From NCBI RefSeq assembly GCF_002288925.2, contig NW_022098008.1:2168814-2232813 (forward strand): 64,000 nt of DNA, in the 5' to 3' direction. A program made the translations under genes and the position numbers. Below are positions 45,771 to 57,120 of the stretch, in pieces; the stretch's first letter is position 1, and each line of letters begins with the position of its first letter. The stretch is from Delphinapterus leucas. Its lineage: Eukaryota > Chordata > Mammalia > Artiodactyla > Monodontidae. The notes beneath the pieces are model-generated. The model did not search any database. It was not told the DNA's origin and saw nothing but the letters and a program-made list of their open reading frames with translations.

Positions 45771-46615
45771 CGTCTTCTGCAGAAGAAGTTAATGTCCACG
45801 GTTGGGAAGGGCAGGGGGTTCACATTTAGCTGAGGCAGAGCTCCTAGGATGGTGCCTGCAGTCAGGGAACAGATGAGATCAGCACACCCAAGACCTCCAT
45901 GGCAAATCCGGGGTCACATTCAGCGAGAGGGTCCCAGTGCAGGGAGGTTGGGTCTGGGAAGAGCTGGGTGTCAGCCAGACGCAGACAAGACCCTTAAGAC
46001 ATTCCTACTCAAGCATAGTTACCAAAAGGCCTGGATAAAATGGTTTGATAATAGAGTTTCATTTTTTATAGTTGGAAGAGTTTTCAAATCATGGAGTGTA
46101 CAGATCCAAGGACCATCAAGTTGCTTCTGGTCCGACCGTGTTAGAGAAGGAGATCATGGACCACAAAAGCCTAGGACCTTTTCTGAGATCAGTTGGCAGT
46201 GCTGAAATGGAGCCTACCTGGGACCTTGTTCTCCCCCAGTGGGGTCCAGGGAGACCTTTTCTTCCCTGTGGCTCCTGTGGGCGGCAGTCATGGGCTGTCC
46301 ATCTCACCACTCTTCTGTGGAATTTTCCGAGTGTTTCTCCAAGTGCTCCAATGAGCTCCACCGGACAGGGACCTCCAGCTTTGAAGATCAAAGCCTGACC
46401 TTTCAAGGATGGTCGCTGACAGATTGTAGACCAAACTGTCCCTTGCTGCCCCTGGGCAGAGCCCTGCTTTAAACCTGCAAGGAATCCTGCTGGCCCTAGC
46501 CTTGGGGGCAGTTTCCATCCCTGCAGTGGCCAGCCCAAGTGGCACACAGCACCTGCACCCTCCCCCCACGCCCAGACCATGCCCTCAACATCTGTTCCCC
46601 ATCCCCCCTTCAATC
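45771..46615. other. Unassigned sequence
   Basis: No element recognised. Frames on both strands at 46072-46613 are open by chance in GC-rich sequence. Confidence 0.3.
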
Positions 46616-46760
46616 CCCACTTTTGAGGTGAGTTTTAAAGGAGGAAATGCATATAAAGTGTAGACCATGCTTCTGAGGCAGAGCAGGTATGCAATAGAAG
46701 GTGGTAGGTGCTGTTATTTGTATTGCTAACTTTATCATCACCATCATAACGCTAGGTCTT
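46616..46760 (+). mobile_element. MIR SINE 3' part
   Basis: 'aggaaatgcatataaagtgt', 'gcagagcaggtatgcaatag', 'aggtgctgttatttgtatt' and 'atcatcaccatcat' follow the 3' end of a MIR. Diverged; limits approximate. Confidence 0.45.
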
Positions 46761-46940
46761 ACTAACCCTTGGTCCCCTGAATCTTGGGGGGCAGGTTTCC
46801 TCACCTAAACTGGGCTGCTGACCCCTCTCACATGGCACACACCCCTCTTATGACTCTTCATGTACAGGTAGGCATCCTGACCCCATTTCTTGAATTAGAA
46901 GAGTCTTGAGGGAGAACCTCCTTTAAAACACAATGTCTCA

Positions 46941-47300
46941 GGGCTTCCCTGGTGGCGCAGTGGTTAAGAACCCACCTGCCAATGCAGGGACACTGGTTCA
47001 AGCCCTGGTCTGGGAAGATCCCACATGCTGCAGAGCAGCTAAGTCCGTGTGCCACAAGTACTGACGCCCGCATGCCCTAGAGCCTGCGAGCCACAACTAC
47101 TGAGCCCACATGCCACAGCTACTGAAGCCCATGCACCTAGAGCCCATGCTCTGCAGCAAGAGAAGCCACCACAATGAGAAGCCTGTGCACCACAAGGAAG
47201 AGTAGCCCCTGCTCGCCACAACCAGAGAAAGCCTGTGTGCAGGAGCAAAGACCCAGTGCAGCCTAAATAAATAAATAAAATTTAAAAACTTGTTTAAAAA
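46941..47300 (+). mobile_element. CHR-type SINE, long form
   Basis: Begins gggcttccctggtggcgcag with a readable A box (tggcgcagtgg) and B box (ggttcaagccc). The body has repeated 'cacaactactgagccc' and 'cacagctactgaagccc' segments. It ends in an AAATAAATAAATAAA tail followed by a CA repeat (47303-47328). Possible target-site bases 'cacaatgtct' (46930) and 'cacaatacct' (47322) are imperfect. Confidence 0.95.
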
Positions 47301-47577
47301 AAACACACACACACACGCACACACAATACCTCCAGCCAGCAGGACCAAGCTGTTCTACTTCAGTGTCTGGGTTAAAACTATAAAGAAATAGATATTAATA
47401 GTGATGATCGATCTGTTGCTGAAGGAAATAAAATATGTTCTGCAACGGACCGAGTGAGAGATCAAAATAAAGCGCCAGGTCTGAAAGGAGAGGCTGGGCT
47501 AAGTGTTGGACTTGGCTGTGAGGATGTGAGCTTCTGGAGCAGTCCTGGAGGCTGGGGTTCAGTTCAGGCCCAGGATC
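47301..47577. other. CA microsatellite and unassigned sequence
   Basis: A short (CA)n with one CG interruption lies at 47303-47328, likely grown from the SINE tail. The rest is unassigned. Confidence 0.5.
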
Positions 47578-47771
47578 ACAGACTATGGCCTGTGGGCTGG
47601 ACGCAGCCCCGGCTGTTTCTGAGATAAAGTGTCACTGGACCTTAGGGTGCTCACCGCACAGGGATGCTCCCACACCAAGCAGAGCTGAGTCCTGGCTTCA
47701 GGCACCATATGTGGCCCCCAAACTGGAAAGGTTTACTATCTGACCCTTTAAAGGCAAAGTTTGCCAACCTG
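47578..47771 (-). mobile_element. hAT-Charlie-like non-autonomous DNA transposon
   Basis: The plus strand reads 'gactatggcctgtgggctgg' at one end and 'tttactatctgaccctttaa', 'aggcaaagtttgccaacc' at the other, the reverse complement of a common mammalian hAT family with 'ctgtaaagggccagatagta' in its left end. Exact subfamily not assigned. Confidence 0.5.
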
Positions 47772-47908
47772 CTTCAGACGCATACACAGACACCCTAGAA
47801 CAATCGCAGACCCTTGGACATTGTTAGTGTTGAGGGGAGGACGGGTTCTGAGTGACCCCATGAGAACGACAGCCATAGGGTTCTTGTAGCCACGACTATG
47901 ATTCCCCT

Positions 47909-48039
47909 AAAACAGCCATACAAGACACTTACCCTTTGGGTCAAACCCCAGTTCCTTTTTCCTAAATAAATGCCTCAGACAGTAACATGGGGTAGGGAGG
48001 GGGGTCAGAGGTCAAAACAGCCATACAAGACACTTACCC
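47909..48039. repeat. Patchwork local duplication (copy shared with 49375-49444)
   Basis: A 26-bp segment (47909-47934) recurs exactly at 48014-48039. Between them lies a 70-bp segment (47947-48016) that recurs exactly at 49375-49444, 1428 bp to the right in direct orientation. So a piece of the right-hand locus appears inserted here, flanked by a 26-bp duplication. I recognise neither segment as a known transposon. Confidence 0.9.
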
Positions 48040-49374
48040 ATGAAGTGTGGGGTCTGCCCGTGATTTCCTGGGTCTGCTGTCCACTCTCTCAGGTGGGGTT
48101 GCAGCCATTTTTTAACAAAACTTTGAGAAGCCCAACTTTGAGGCTTACATTAAAACACTGATACTGCGGCCAGTTTTTGTCCCAAACCCAGGAGTCTCCC
48201 CCAATCCCAAATGCACTGGTCCAAGATCAGAGTTTCACCTTTTTGAAGCAATTTTACTCATAGGGTTTGGGAAGAGTCTAGATCATTTAAGTGAGTATAT
48301 ACCCATTTTGAACGTTAAACCCGATTCTCATAACAGAGTGCTGGTGAAACCAAATTAGAAGCTTCCTCTTCCTGCGGGTCCTGGCTTGGATGTCTTTGAG
48401 CATTTTTGCTCTGAACTTTAGTCCTGAGAAAGGACCAACACTGTTCATTTCACTTAACGTGTTTAAGAGCCCACATCCTGTGTGGACAGGACACAGAGTG
48501 GGACTCAGCAGGTGGTTTGTGTGTAACGACCAGAGAAGGAGACACAGAAAGGGAAGATGCCCAGCAACACCCAGCCAGTCGTGCGAGCAGCGTGTGCACA
48601 TCTTGAGCTGAAGGGTCGCGGTGTGTTACGGTGAAAACACACGTCTGCGTGGAGGACCGTCCCCATAGATGGTGATAGGACTTTGGGGTGGATTCTTAAG
48701 ACTCTGTTGGGGGAAGGCACACGGTTCAGACCTGCTACCACCTGGCTGGGACCGCGGGCACTCACCTTGGCTGTCCTGCCCTCTTGCATCCTGTACATTG
48801 GGGAAATCTGTGCTCTGGAATGGTTCATTTATTTTAAAATTGATTTGATTTTATGTATTGAATATTCTAGCTTGTTGGCCAGTGTGATAATGTGTAGAAC
48901 AGAAGCATGTTTTTTAATGAGAAAGAGCTAGTCTTGGGTATGGCCTAGGTTCACTTAAAACTAGATTCGGTTATCAAGTCAACCCAGGATGATATCTTAG
49001 CTCAGTTTTGTTTTCACTTTTAAGTAGAATAATGTAGACTCTTCTGTAAGAGACTGGTCGCACTCTAAAGTGAACCATAGCTCTGTGGCAGCCGTTCTGT
49101 ATCTGCATCATAACCCAGTTGTCTAGGTCTCCCCTTTCATTCTGAGAATCCCGACACTGCCCTTGCAGTGAATTCCTAAGTATTTTTAAGGCAGTTCTCT
49201 CACTTGCTCCTTCCATTTGTCGTAGTTGGACACATGCATCCCGTGGAGAACACCCCTCCCTCTGGAAAGGCGGTCCCAGCCCTTGGAAGACAGGCAGGAG
49301 GCCCCCAGAGCATCCGAGCCAGGTGTGGTTTTAGCTTGCAATGTTTCCTCACTTCCATGGTGAGAAAGAGAACT
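48040..49374. other. Unassigned sequence
   Basis: No recognised mobile element or exon. Confidence 0.35.
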
Positions 49375-49444
49375 CCCAGTTCCTTTTTCCTAAATAAATG
49401 CCTCAGACAGTAACATGGGGTAGGGAGGGGGGTCAGAGGTCAAA
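49375..49444. repeat. 70-bp exact copy of 47947-48016
   Basis: Identical over 70 bp, beginning 'cccagttcctttttcc' and ending 'ggtcagaggtcaaa'. Flanks differ from those of the left copy. It may be the source of the left copy, since only the left copy is framed by duplicated bases. Confidence 0.95.
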
Positions 49445-49663
49445 GTTCTCACTAGGGGTCAAGAAAGAGCCTTGCTGGACTCAAGACCGTCCTTGGCTCT
49501 TGTGAGTTGCAACAACGCAGGGCAGGGTTTGCCCACCACCGTCCCTCCTCCCTGGCTATTCTGTTCCAGGGAATGTTGGATCTTCAGAACACGTCTGTGG
49601 TCAGTGGACCTCTTATCTCCAACACTGTCACTAAGTTGTCCCTATGTTTCAACAAACATCAAC
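49445..49663. other. Unassigned sequence
   Basis: No element recognised. Confidence 0.3.
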
Positions 49664-49678
49664 AAAATCCAACCAGGA

Positions 49679-49879
49679 GGGACTTCCCTGGTGGTCCGGT
49701 GGGTAAGACTCCTCAATCCCAGTGCAGGGGGCCCAGGTTCGATCCCTGGTCTGGGAACTAGATCCCGCACGCGTGCCACAACTAAGAAGCCTGCACGCTG
49801 CAACTATGAAATCCGCATGCCACAACTAAAACAATCCCTCATGTTGCAACTAAGGCCTGGCGTAGCCAAAAAAAAAAAA
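49679..49879 (+). mobile_element. CHR-type SINE, short form, with perfect 15-bp target-site duplication
   Basis: Begins gggacttccctggtggtccg, with an intact B box (ggttcgatccc) and an A tail of about 15. The duplication aaaatccaaccagga is perfect at 49664-49678 and 49880-49894. The middle differs from the long-form CHR copies at 46941 and 53786 ('acaactaagaagcctgcac'), so it belongs to another CHR subfamily. A 148-codon frame runs through it and is a by-product. Confidence 0.96.
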
Positions 49880-49894
49880 AAAATCCAACCAGGA

Positions 49895-51864
49895 CAAAGT
49901 GGGGAAGCATCGGACTGACTTTACCATGTGTTGGCCGAGAGCTCGTTCTCGCTCTTGTCTACCTGTCCGTCCCCACCCAAGGTGCCTGGCTTCTCCTCAA
50001 GGAGCACAGGTAGAGACCTGGCTCTGAAATTGCTTAGGGTCACAACACCCCACCTGCCTGTGGCTCAGCACCGCTTTGTAATGAACAAACTGAGCACTTC
50101 ACGTGCTCCCCTGAGCTCCATCCTGAATCTATGCTATTCCTTCTGGCTGAAATCTGCAGAAGGTTAAGTGATGTTTGCAAGACGCCCTCGAGGGACAGAT
50201 AAACCATGCATTGCTCACGGTGTGTTTCTATGGGTAGAAATACTTTTATAGTTTATTTATAATTATTTTTATATATTTATAATTTATTCAACCTTTGAAC
50301 TATTGAAGAAAATATTTCATTCCCTTTTACTGTTTTTATAAATCCTTGCACCTGTGCATACATGGTTTGATTGTAGGTATTGTGTAAATTTCAAGGTAAT
50401 AAGTGAGCATATAACAGCAAATTGCAAACCATAGATAATAGTTTACGTTTAAAAAGTGGAAAATAATTACAACATTCTTTAATGTCAATTACTATTTCAA
50501 AAAGTATTTATTTTTTATGAAGTTTGGTCTAATTTTATTGTTTTCTTTCAATTTTGGGCTTTTAAAGACTTTCTCTGGAATTATATTTCCAAAGATTGAG
50601 GAATTCATTACATTTCTAAACTTAAAAATAACAAAAGTAGATCATTGCTTTGGGTGGCATGAACCTGCCACAGGGAAAAGGAGCAGGTAAAGGGCACTTG
50701 GCGTTTCATAGCTGGGAGAGCTTCATGGAGGTGTCCTCCACGTTCTACATTGAGAGATGGACACATGAGGCCCCATCAGTCAGGTTCCACGGCATGTCCA
50801 GTTCCCACTGCCAGTTCCCCTCAGGGTCGAGACTCAGATGTCCAGACGTCAGACCGTGCGAGAACATAAACATATTTCCAATACCGTAGGAAAATAGAAC
50901 ATGAAAGTTTCCTTTGTCCAGTGTGACTTTAAACATGAACTTTCCACTCCATGAGATATCCACACACAGACATCATCCATCCCGTCCCACATTGAACAGG
51001 TCTTCGCGCACAACACAGTGGTGGGGAAAAGTTTCCCCAATCCCAGTGAGTGCCCAAGATACACAGGAAACCAACTCAAGCCCGGGGCTGCTTGTAATCA
51101 TCATTTGGCCCTAGTTTCCCACTTGAGACACCTTTTTCCTGATGACGACATATCCTCCTGCCACTTCATGCTGTTTGGGACCATGCATTAGTATCTCCTG
51201 AAACAAAATCCTGCCTCAGACCCTCACATGCCTCTAGAATCAGACCTGTTTCCTAGGGACAGGTAACTGTGCAGCTAGTTCTTGGTATTCTCAACCAGGC
51301 TCTGGCCGTTCATTAGTATTTAAATATATGCTAATTTAATCAAGGTGTGAAAAGACCTTCTTCTTGCATATACATGAAAGAACTATATTACTATTCAACT
51401 AGATTTTGTTTTTTCTGTTTTTAACCCAATAAAATCTTGTTGTCATTTAACAAAAGGCAAGGAAGAAATGATTTTAAAAGAAACACAATCTAGAAAAAGT
51501 TAGAAGGGAAACTTGTTTATTTCTTGTTGTAAACATATACCTGGCACACAGACTAGTCACTGCACTTGTGTGTGTCCGTGGGGATCACAACCAGATACCT
51601 GCACTCTTAGGAGTCCAAAATAACATCCCAAATGTCACACATGTTATGACGGCTCCCTTTTTATGGTTTAGGTTTTTCTAGATGACACGATAGAATGCTA
51701 TGTAATACCCAAAGGCATTTCCCAACCCTGGTGTCTTACTATTTCTCTACTATGGATAAAAAACAAAAAACAAAAACAAACAAAAAAAAACACTGCAGAA
51801 TTGGTCGACCTGTAGGTACGTCACAATAATAGCAAATGAATTTGCAACATGTGTGTGATGACTA
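49895..51864. other. Unassigned sequence, AT-rich in the middle
   Basis: Positions 50230-50640 and 51300-51540 are AT-rich. A-rich repeats (CAAAA type) lie at 51757-51791. No recognised mobile element or exon. Confidence 0.35.
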
Positions 51865-52322
51865 CCGGCGTCTGAAAGCCATGGCCCTGGAGAATCCCCG
51901 GCCAGGTGGACGCGGCGGAGGCTGCGCGGCCTTCCCGGACTGGCAAGCTGCCGCAGGCTCGCCCGAGAGCCCTTAAGCGGCTCTGCAGGACTCGTGATAG
52001 AGGCCTCTTCCCGCGCCCCCATCATCATCCAGCTCAGTGGTGTCTAAGGCAGCCTGGCGTGCGCGTGTCACGACGGTAGATTGCCGGCGCGTATGGATTT
52101 ACTGTCACTCTGCAGGCGCCTCACACGTGACAGGGGTGGAGTGAACGCAGCGGGCGCTCGAGGCTCTCGGGGTTAAGTGTCCTGCAGCGCGGCTCGGCTC
52201 GCACCCCAGGCGGGCGGGGGGTGCCGCCGCCCCTCGCGGTGCTGATGACATGATGGATTACCCGTGTCACTCTGGGTACAGTCGGCGTCACTCTGCTACC
52301 GATAAGGCGGCCGCTCTCCTCC
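51865..52322. promoter_or_regulatory. CpG island
   Basis: I count about 47 CpGs in 458 bp, roughly one per 10 bp and close to what base composition alone would give, while flanking DNA is strongly CpG-depleted. It contains 'gacgcggcggaggctgcgcg', 'gccggcgcgtatgg' and 'gccgccgcccctcgcgg'. Near its right edge are 'atggatta' (a bicoid-type TAATCC site on the minus strand) and 'gataagg'. No known gene starts here. A 31-codon frame from 51881 is not evidence of coding. It most likely marks an unmethylated promoter or enhancer; direction unknown. Confidence 0.8.
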
Positions 52323-53345
52323 ATACAGAGAAGGCAGCTATTTTTCTCCCTGATTTTAGGGTGAGAGCTCTTACAGGTGTTTGCAGCTGAGTTTGAGAAG
52401 GTGTCTTACTTGGGCAGACGCATCAGATCCCTCAAAACGAACTCCTTTCACTCCTTTGGGTTGGAAATATACTCTCTGCCCATTTTAATGACACACGCCA
52501 ACATTTCTAAAAAGTAGCTTTCAAATTTTGCAGTCTGAAAGGAAAACTTTTAAAGGGTATCCTTCCCAGATTCTTGTGAAATCTTGAAACAGGCTCCCAA
52601 ACATCCAACCTGGACAGCCTCCTGCCTTTGCTCCCTGTGTTTTGTCTCAGGATTAAAGCTGTCACATACTCTTTTTAAATGAGCTGAAAAAATAAAGTTA
52701 TCTCAGCAGAACCTACTCTAACTTTTATCTTGCTGAAGTTCATGTGCAAACTACTTGTCTCATCTACGAAACTTTCTGCTCATGGAAGAAATAGTCATGT
52801 TTTTCCCCGGACACGGAGGGTAATCATGAAAAGATTGCAGAGTGTAACCATGCTGCCTTTTTCCTTACAGGAGACAGGATTTCTCTTGCTGCCTTGCAGT
52901 AACAGGACTGTCATTGATCAACACGACGGCCCAGGTGAGGGCATGGGCACGGGGCTCAAAGGGCCATGGAGAGTGAGTGTTCCCTGCAGCTAAAGTGGCC
53001 GATCTTAGCACAGATATTAACACGAGAAATTTTATTCTCACGCTGTGCCGACGCTATTTAAGCGAAAGAGGCGAATTTAACTTCTAGGCCTTGCTGTGTC
53101 TGCATAAGCAGACTCTACTCTGCAAAGGGTTATCAACACCTCCTTTAATATATTCAACAGTTCCGAAGATGGGCTGGGACTTAGGCCCCCACTGCTGGAG
53201 GTCTCCGACTAGCCCATTAAGCTCCCCAGAGCTTAATGGTCACCCCCATCACTTAGCGACAACAACAAAAATCGTTCTACTGATGTTTCCAACCAGCTTT
53301 GTTTTGAAGTTTTAATCAGGCCTAAATGGAAAGTTATTGTGGAGA
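52323..53345. promoter_or_regulatory. Candidate conserved non-coding block beside the CpG island
   Basis: Repeat-free, AT-richer sequence directly right of the island, with 'ccattttaatgacacac', 'cccattaagctcccc' and 'agcttaatggtcaccc'. It contains one exon-like interval (52871-52934). I recognise no mobile element in it. Conservation is inferred only. Confidence 0.3.
52871..52934 (+). other. Exon-like interval of 64 nt with good splice signals
   Basis: A pyrimidine tract ends in 'tttttccttacag' just before 52871, and 'cccaggtgagg' follows at 52931. The 64 nt between them are open in the first frame and contain no repeat. The interval lies about 550 bp downstream of the CpG island, so it could be an internal exon of a non-coding transcript starting there. 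The peptide resembles nothing I know. Splice-like pairs also arise by chance, so this is only a candidate. Confidence 0.2.
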
Positions 53346-53785
53346 ACGGTGTGGTCTGCATTTTAATCCCTGGGCCCCCCCCCCCCCCCCCGTTTCTCCC
53401 CCTACTCCCCCCACCCCGCCCCCTGCCCCCAACTCTCCAGCTTTGTTGTGTGTGGTGGTGTGACCTTGGATTGCAGTGTTTCTAACATACATAATGAGCT
53501 CAGTGTCAGACTGCCGGGGCTTTTGTCTTTAACAATAAGTGTTTAGCTCAACTAAATGAATAGAAATTGCTTTAGTGAGTTACAAAAGCCAAGGTCTTTT
53601 CAATGCATGAACGCTGACATTAATTATTTTCAATATTGTCTTATTTTTGCAAACATAGTGATTTAAGATTGGACTTAAAATGTAGTAAATGAATTTATTG
53701 TTTAAACTAAAAAAAAAAAATCAGAAAATCAAAGTGTCTGCTGATGGTGGTAAAAATCCTCTTCTGATTTAAAAAAAGTACACAG
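53346..53785. other. Poly-C run and AT-rich unassigned sequence
   Basis: Seventeen C residues at 53375-53391 are followed by a C-rich stretch to about 53431. To the right, 53500-53770 is AT-rich and repeat-free with 'acattaattattttcaat', possibly part of the same regulatory texture. An A run lies at 53709-53720. Confidence 0.4.
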
Positions 53786-54101
53786 GGACTTCCCTGGGGG
53801 CGCAGTGGTTAAGAATCCGCCCGCCAATGCATGGGACACGGGTTTGAGCCCTGGTCCAGGTAGATCCCACATGCCCCTGAGCAACTAATCCGTGCGCCAC
53901 AACTACTGAGCCTGTGCCCTAGAGCCCGCGTGTCACAACTACTGAAGCCTGTGTGCCTAGAGCCCGTGCTCTGCAACAAGAGAAGCCACCACAATGAGAA
54001 GCCCTCGCACCGCAACGGAGTAGCCCCTGCTCGCCGCAGCTAGAGAAAGCCTGCACGCAGCAACGAAGACCCAATGCAGCCAAAAATAAATAAATAAATA
54101 A
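53786..54101 (+). mobile_element. CHR-type SINE, long form, with target-site duplication
   Basis: Begins gggacttccctgggggcgc and carries the long-form body with repeated 'cacaactactgagcc' and 'cacaactactgaagcc' segments. It ends in an AAATAAATAAATAAAT tail. The flanks 'aaaaagtacacag' (to 53785) and 'aaaaagtacacag' (54105-54117) form the duplication. It interrupts an otherwise repeat-free region. Confidence 0.96.
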
Positions 54102-54117
54102 TTTAAAAAGTACACAG

Positions 54118-55150
54118 TCTTACTAAGTGCATTATTGCATTCCTTTGATTACGAGCCTAAAGTAGTGTCACAATGTCTACCGCTCTCCATCAGCTGGCCG
54201 AGGTGTAAGGAGCTCATGACCTCCTTGACGTGGGACAGGTTCTCTAAGTCAGCAAACAAGAGCCAACTTCCTGCCCTTCACCCTCATTCTGCAGTTGCTG
54301 CGAGAGATCTGAACGCTTTTCCTAAATCTGTGCCATCCAATAAGCTTTTGTGTTTAACGGCTTGTTTTGAGACCTGCATCTCGTACACCCGCTTGCAGGC
54401 AGGTGAAAGCCCGAGGGCCCGATCATTATTCAATGCAAGAGGCCTGCTCGGCCCCAACCAGAATGTAATTTGTAATTAACTGTCATTTACTTCTGTCTGC
54501 ATTGACTCGTTCAAAAGACGATGTAACAGGGCTGGGCACTCCTCTCTCTCTGTTGTGGATATAATGTAGCCCTGATGAAGCCCAGGGCTCACTCTCCTGA
54601 CACCAGAAGGAGAGGGACAATTCACTGAAATAAATCCAAATAATGCACCAATTCACCGAAATAAACCATCTTACAGAAGAACCACAGACAGTCTGAGACA
54701 GATAATTTAAATGACCTGAGTGAGCGTTCATTCTCCCAAGCACATCTTCTAACGTGCGATCAGCTCTGGAGCTGTAGACTCTAATGTATGCCTGCTTTTC
54801 AGTTTAATTATTTGCTTGTCACACTTTTCATTAGGAGAAAAATAAACAGAATGTGTGCAGAGGCCTTGGATCGGGGGCCTGTGTTCCCAAGATTGGCAAG
54901 TAATTCCAAGTTTGACTACTTGGAAATTAACAAAGCTTAGAGTCCATTTGGACGGAAGAGACTGTGAACGTATTAAGAGGTTTTAAAAGAAACACATCAG
55001 TCCTTTTTTGCAATTAGATCCCTAACGAGTGTGCTCCTCATTCCTTCACATGTTGGGGAGCTCACAATGGTCTTGAGGGAGAGTAACTCAATCAGCTGAA
55101 ATGTTTAAAATCTTCACTGAGAAATCTCCAATCGCACTGCAAACAGGGAT
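54118..55150. promoter_or_regulatory. Candidate conserved non-coding block
   Basis: About 1 kb without recognised repeats and rich in homeodomain-like strings: 'gtaatttgtaattaactgtc', 'agtttaattatttgcttg', 'ggaaattaacaaagc' and 'tgcaattagatccc'. Open frames are short and inconsistent. The texture suggests constrained regulatory DNA; alignment is required to confirm. Confidence 0.35.
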
Positions 55151-55888
55151 GCCTCAGGTTTTACCTGTTCCATGATGCTTTTTTTTTCACGCTGAGGGTG
55201 CCGTACGGCATCTAGTATCAGACTGGTCATGATGAAGGGTGTCATTGTGTGTCTGTGAATAGAACCCACGCCCTGAGTCCTCGTACCCTGAAAGCCAGGC
55301 TCTTGACCTACGCCAGTTCTCCTGTCATCACAAGGCCCAAAGGCTTAAAATTGCCTGCTTATCTTGGAAACCCTGGAGCTGTCTCAATGAGGGGTTAGGG
55401 GTCCCTACTGCATGATTTTCAAATGCATCAAGCGAATGAGGTCCAGGCACAAAGACGAGGTCAGGCTGTGATGATGGGCAGGACGTCCCATGAATTTCAG
55501 CCTCGAGCCCAGAAAGGTGCGCTGGTCACCCTTTGACTTATTGTTTCCTGGTCACTTAGAACCCTTGAGACATCCAAGCCCAGCCCTTATATCTATAGAT
55601 ACAGAGCATCCCCACGTGGGCAGATATCTCTCCAGAGCATGTACTGTGTGTCTGGGTCTGGGTCTGGACCAGGAGATGCGGCAGAGGAAGGAGAGAAAGG
55701 TTTTGTCCAGACCATGAATAATGGAGCATCAGCCCCAGGGATCCGCCCGGGGAGTGTGCTTCGTGCCACTTCAGGGGCCACCCGAAGGGAAATGTCAGTG
55801 AGGTAGCCCAGCCTGGCCACTCCAGCGGATCAGAATGCATGTCACACTCGGCTTCTTCAAAACGGCAGAGCTCAGATTTACATGACAT
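55151..55888. other. Unassigned sequence
   Basis: Ordinary composition. No repeat or exon recognised. Confidence 0.35.
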
Positions 55889-56046
55889 TTTAAAAATTAT
55901 TATTATTGTTGTTATTTATGATTCATTTTGGCCATGCCAAGCGGCATGTGGGATTTTATCGATATTTCCCCGACCGGAGAGCGAACCCACCACCCCCCTG
56001 CAGAGGAAGCTCAGAGTCTTAACTACTGGACCGCCAGGGAAGTCCC
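55889..56046 (-). mobile_element. CHR-type SINE, short antisense copy
   Basis: Starts with an AT-rich 'attattattattgttgtta' tail, passes through 'ttggccatgccaagcggcat' and ends with 'taactactggaccgccaggg' then 'aagtccc', the reverse complement of a CHR head. It is more diverged than the other copies, with 'catttaca'-like bases on both sides as possible target-site remnants. Confidence 0.85.
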
Positions 56047-56740
56047 ACATTTACACCTTATCTGATGCTCTTTTCCCTGCTAATAATTGGTAAAGGGAGC
56101 CCTGACCCTTCCGATTGGGGCTACCAGCCTCTAAATTCCCAGGTCTGCTAACCTGTCCCGCGGGACAGCCCGGCAGTGGCTCTCCACAACCAACCTCCCT
56201 TGTTCTTTTGCCTTTTCTCCCCCCTTAGCTTTCTTGCCTTTGGTTTACATCCAAGTTGCCCAGAAATAAGAGATGACAGTTGTTACAGATATGCTGGTTT
56301 AATTACTTGTCAGCTTATGGCTGGTATCTCGGGCAGCCGACACAGAAGCTTAACTTTCTTCTAGTAGCTTAAAAGCTGACCAACGGCTACAGCTTTCGTA
56401 TTTAGCCCTACAACTCTGGATACATTTAAGATAAAAAAGAAAATAGATGAGCAGTCTTTCTGATTTGCTGGCAAAAGCCATCAGCCTTCAGTGCCCCTGA
56501 TTCCACGTAGATGTCAAGTGATGGGAGATTCCGTGGCCATGCTGACATTTAGGGGGGCACGGATGTGTTTTAATTCCGTTTTATAATTTCCCTGACACTG
56601 CACTAATATGCCCTTGTGCTCATACAGCGCGAATGAGAGAACACACATCATATTCACCATAAGGTGGAATTAGAGTCAGGAGGACATAAATAAAATAAAG
56701 GGATCTCTCTGGCCCTAATCCCAACCCCTCCCAGGTCTAA
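56047..56740. other. Unassigned sequence, possibly regulatory
   Basis: Repeat-free. Positions 56250-56660 have 'tggtttaattacttgtcag', 'ttttaattccgttttataat' and similar strings like the candidate blocks elsewhere in this half. No exon recognised. Confidence 0.3.
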
Positions 56741-57120
56741 AGAAGAGTCTGATCATATGATACCACTCATATGTGGAATCTAATTTAAAAAAAAAATGAT
56801 GCAAATGAACTTATTTACGAAACAGAAACAGACTCAGAGATTTCGAAAACAAACCTATGGTTGCCAAAGGGGAAACATGGGTGAGGGATAAATTAGGAGC
56901 TTGGGATGAACATACACACACTACTGTGTATCAAACAGCCAACAAGTTCCTGCTGTAGAGCGCAGGGAACTCTACTCAATACTCCGTGATAACCTAAATG
57001 GGAAGAGAATCCGAAAAATAATGAATGCATGCATATGTATAACTGAATCGCTTTGCTGTACACCTGAAACTAATACAACATTGTAAATCAACTATGCTCT
57101 AATAAAATTTAAAAAAAACA
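56741..57120 (+). mobile_element. 5'-truncated L1 3' end
   Basis: Begins within the 3' part ('gatcatatgataccactcat', 'atgtggaatctaa') and contains 'aaacctatggttgccaaagg', 'gggataaattaggagcttgg' and 'cacctgaaactaatacaaca'. It ends with a signal-like 'aataaaatttaaaaaaaac'. It is the sense-strand counterpart of the L1 tails at 7663 and 18336. No clear target-site duplication found. Confidence 0.92.

Noticed and set aside
49472..49918. 148-codon plus-strand frame
   Set aside because: Runs through the CHR SINE and its A tail. The peptide is the familiar SINE-derived one.
51881..51976. 31-codon frame starting inside the CpG island
   Set aside because: Too short, Gly/Ala-rich from GC composition, no evidence of translation.
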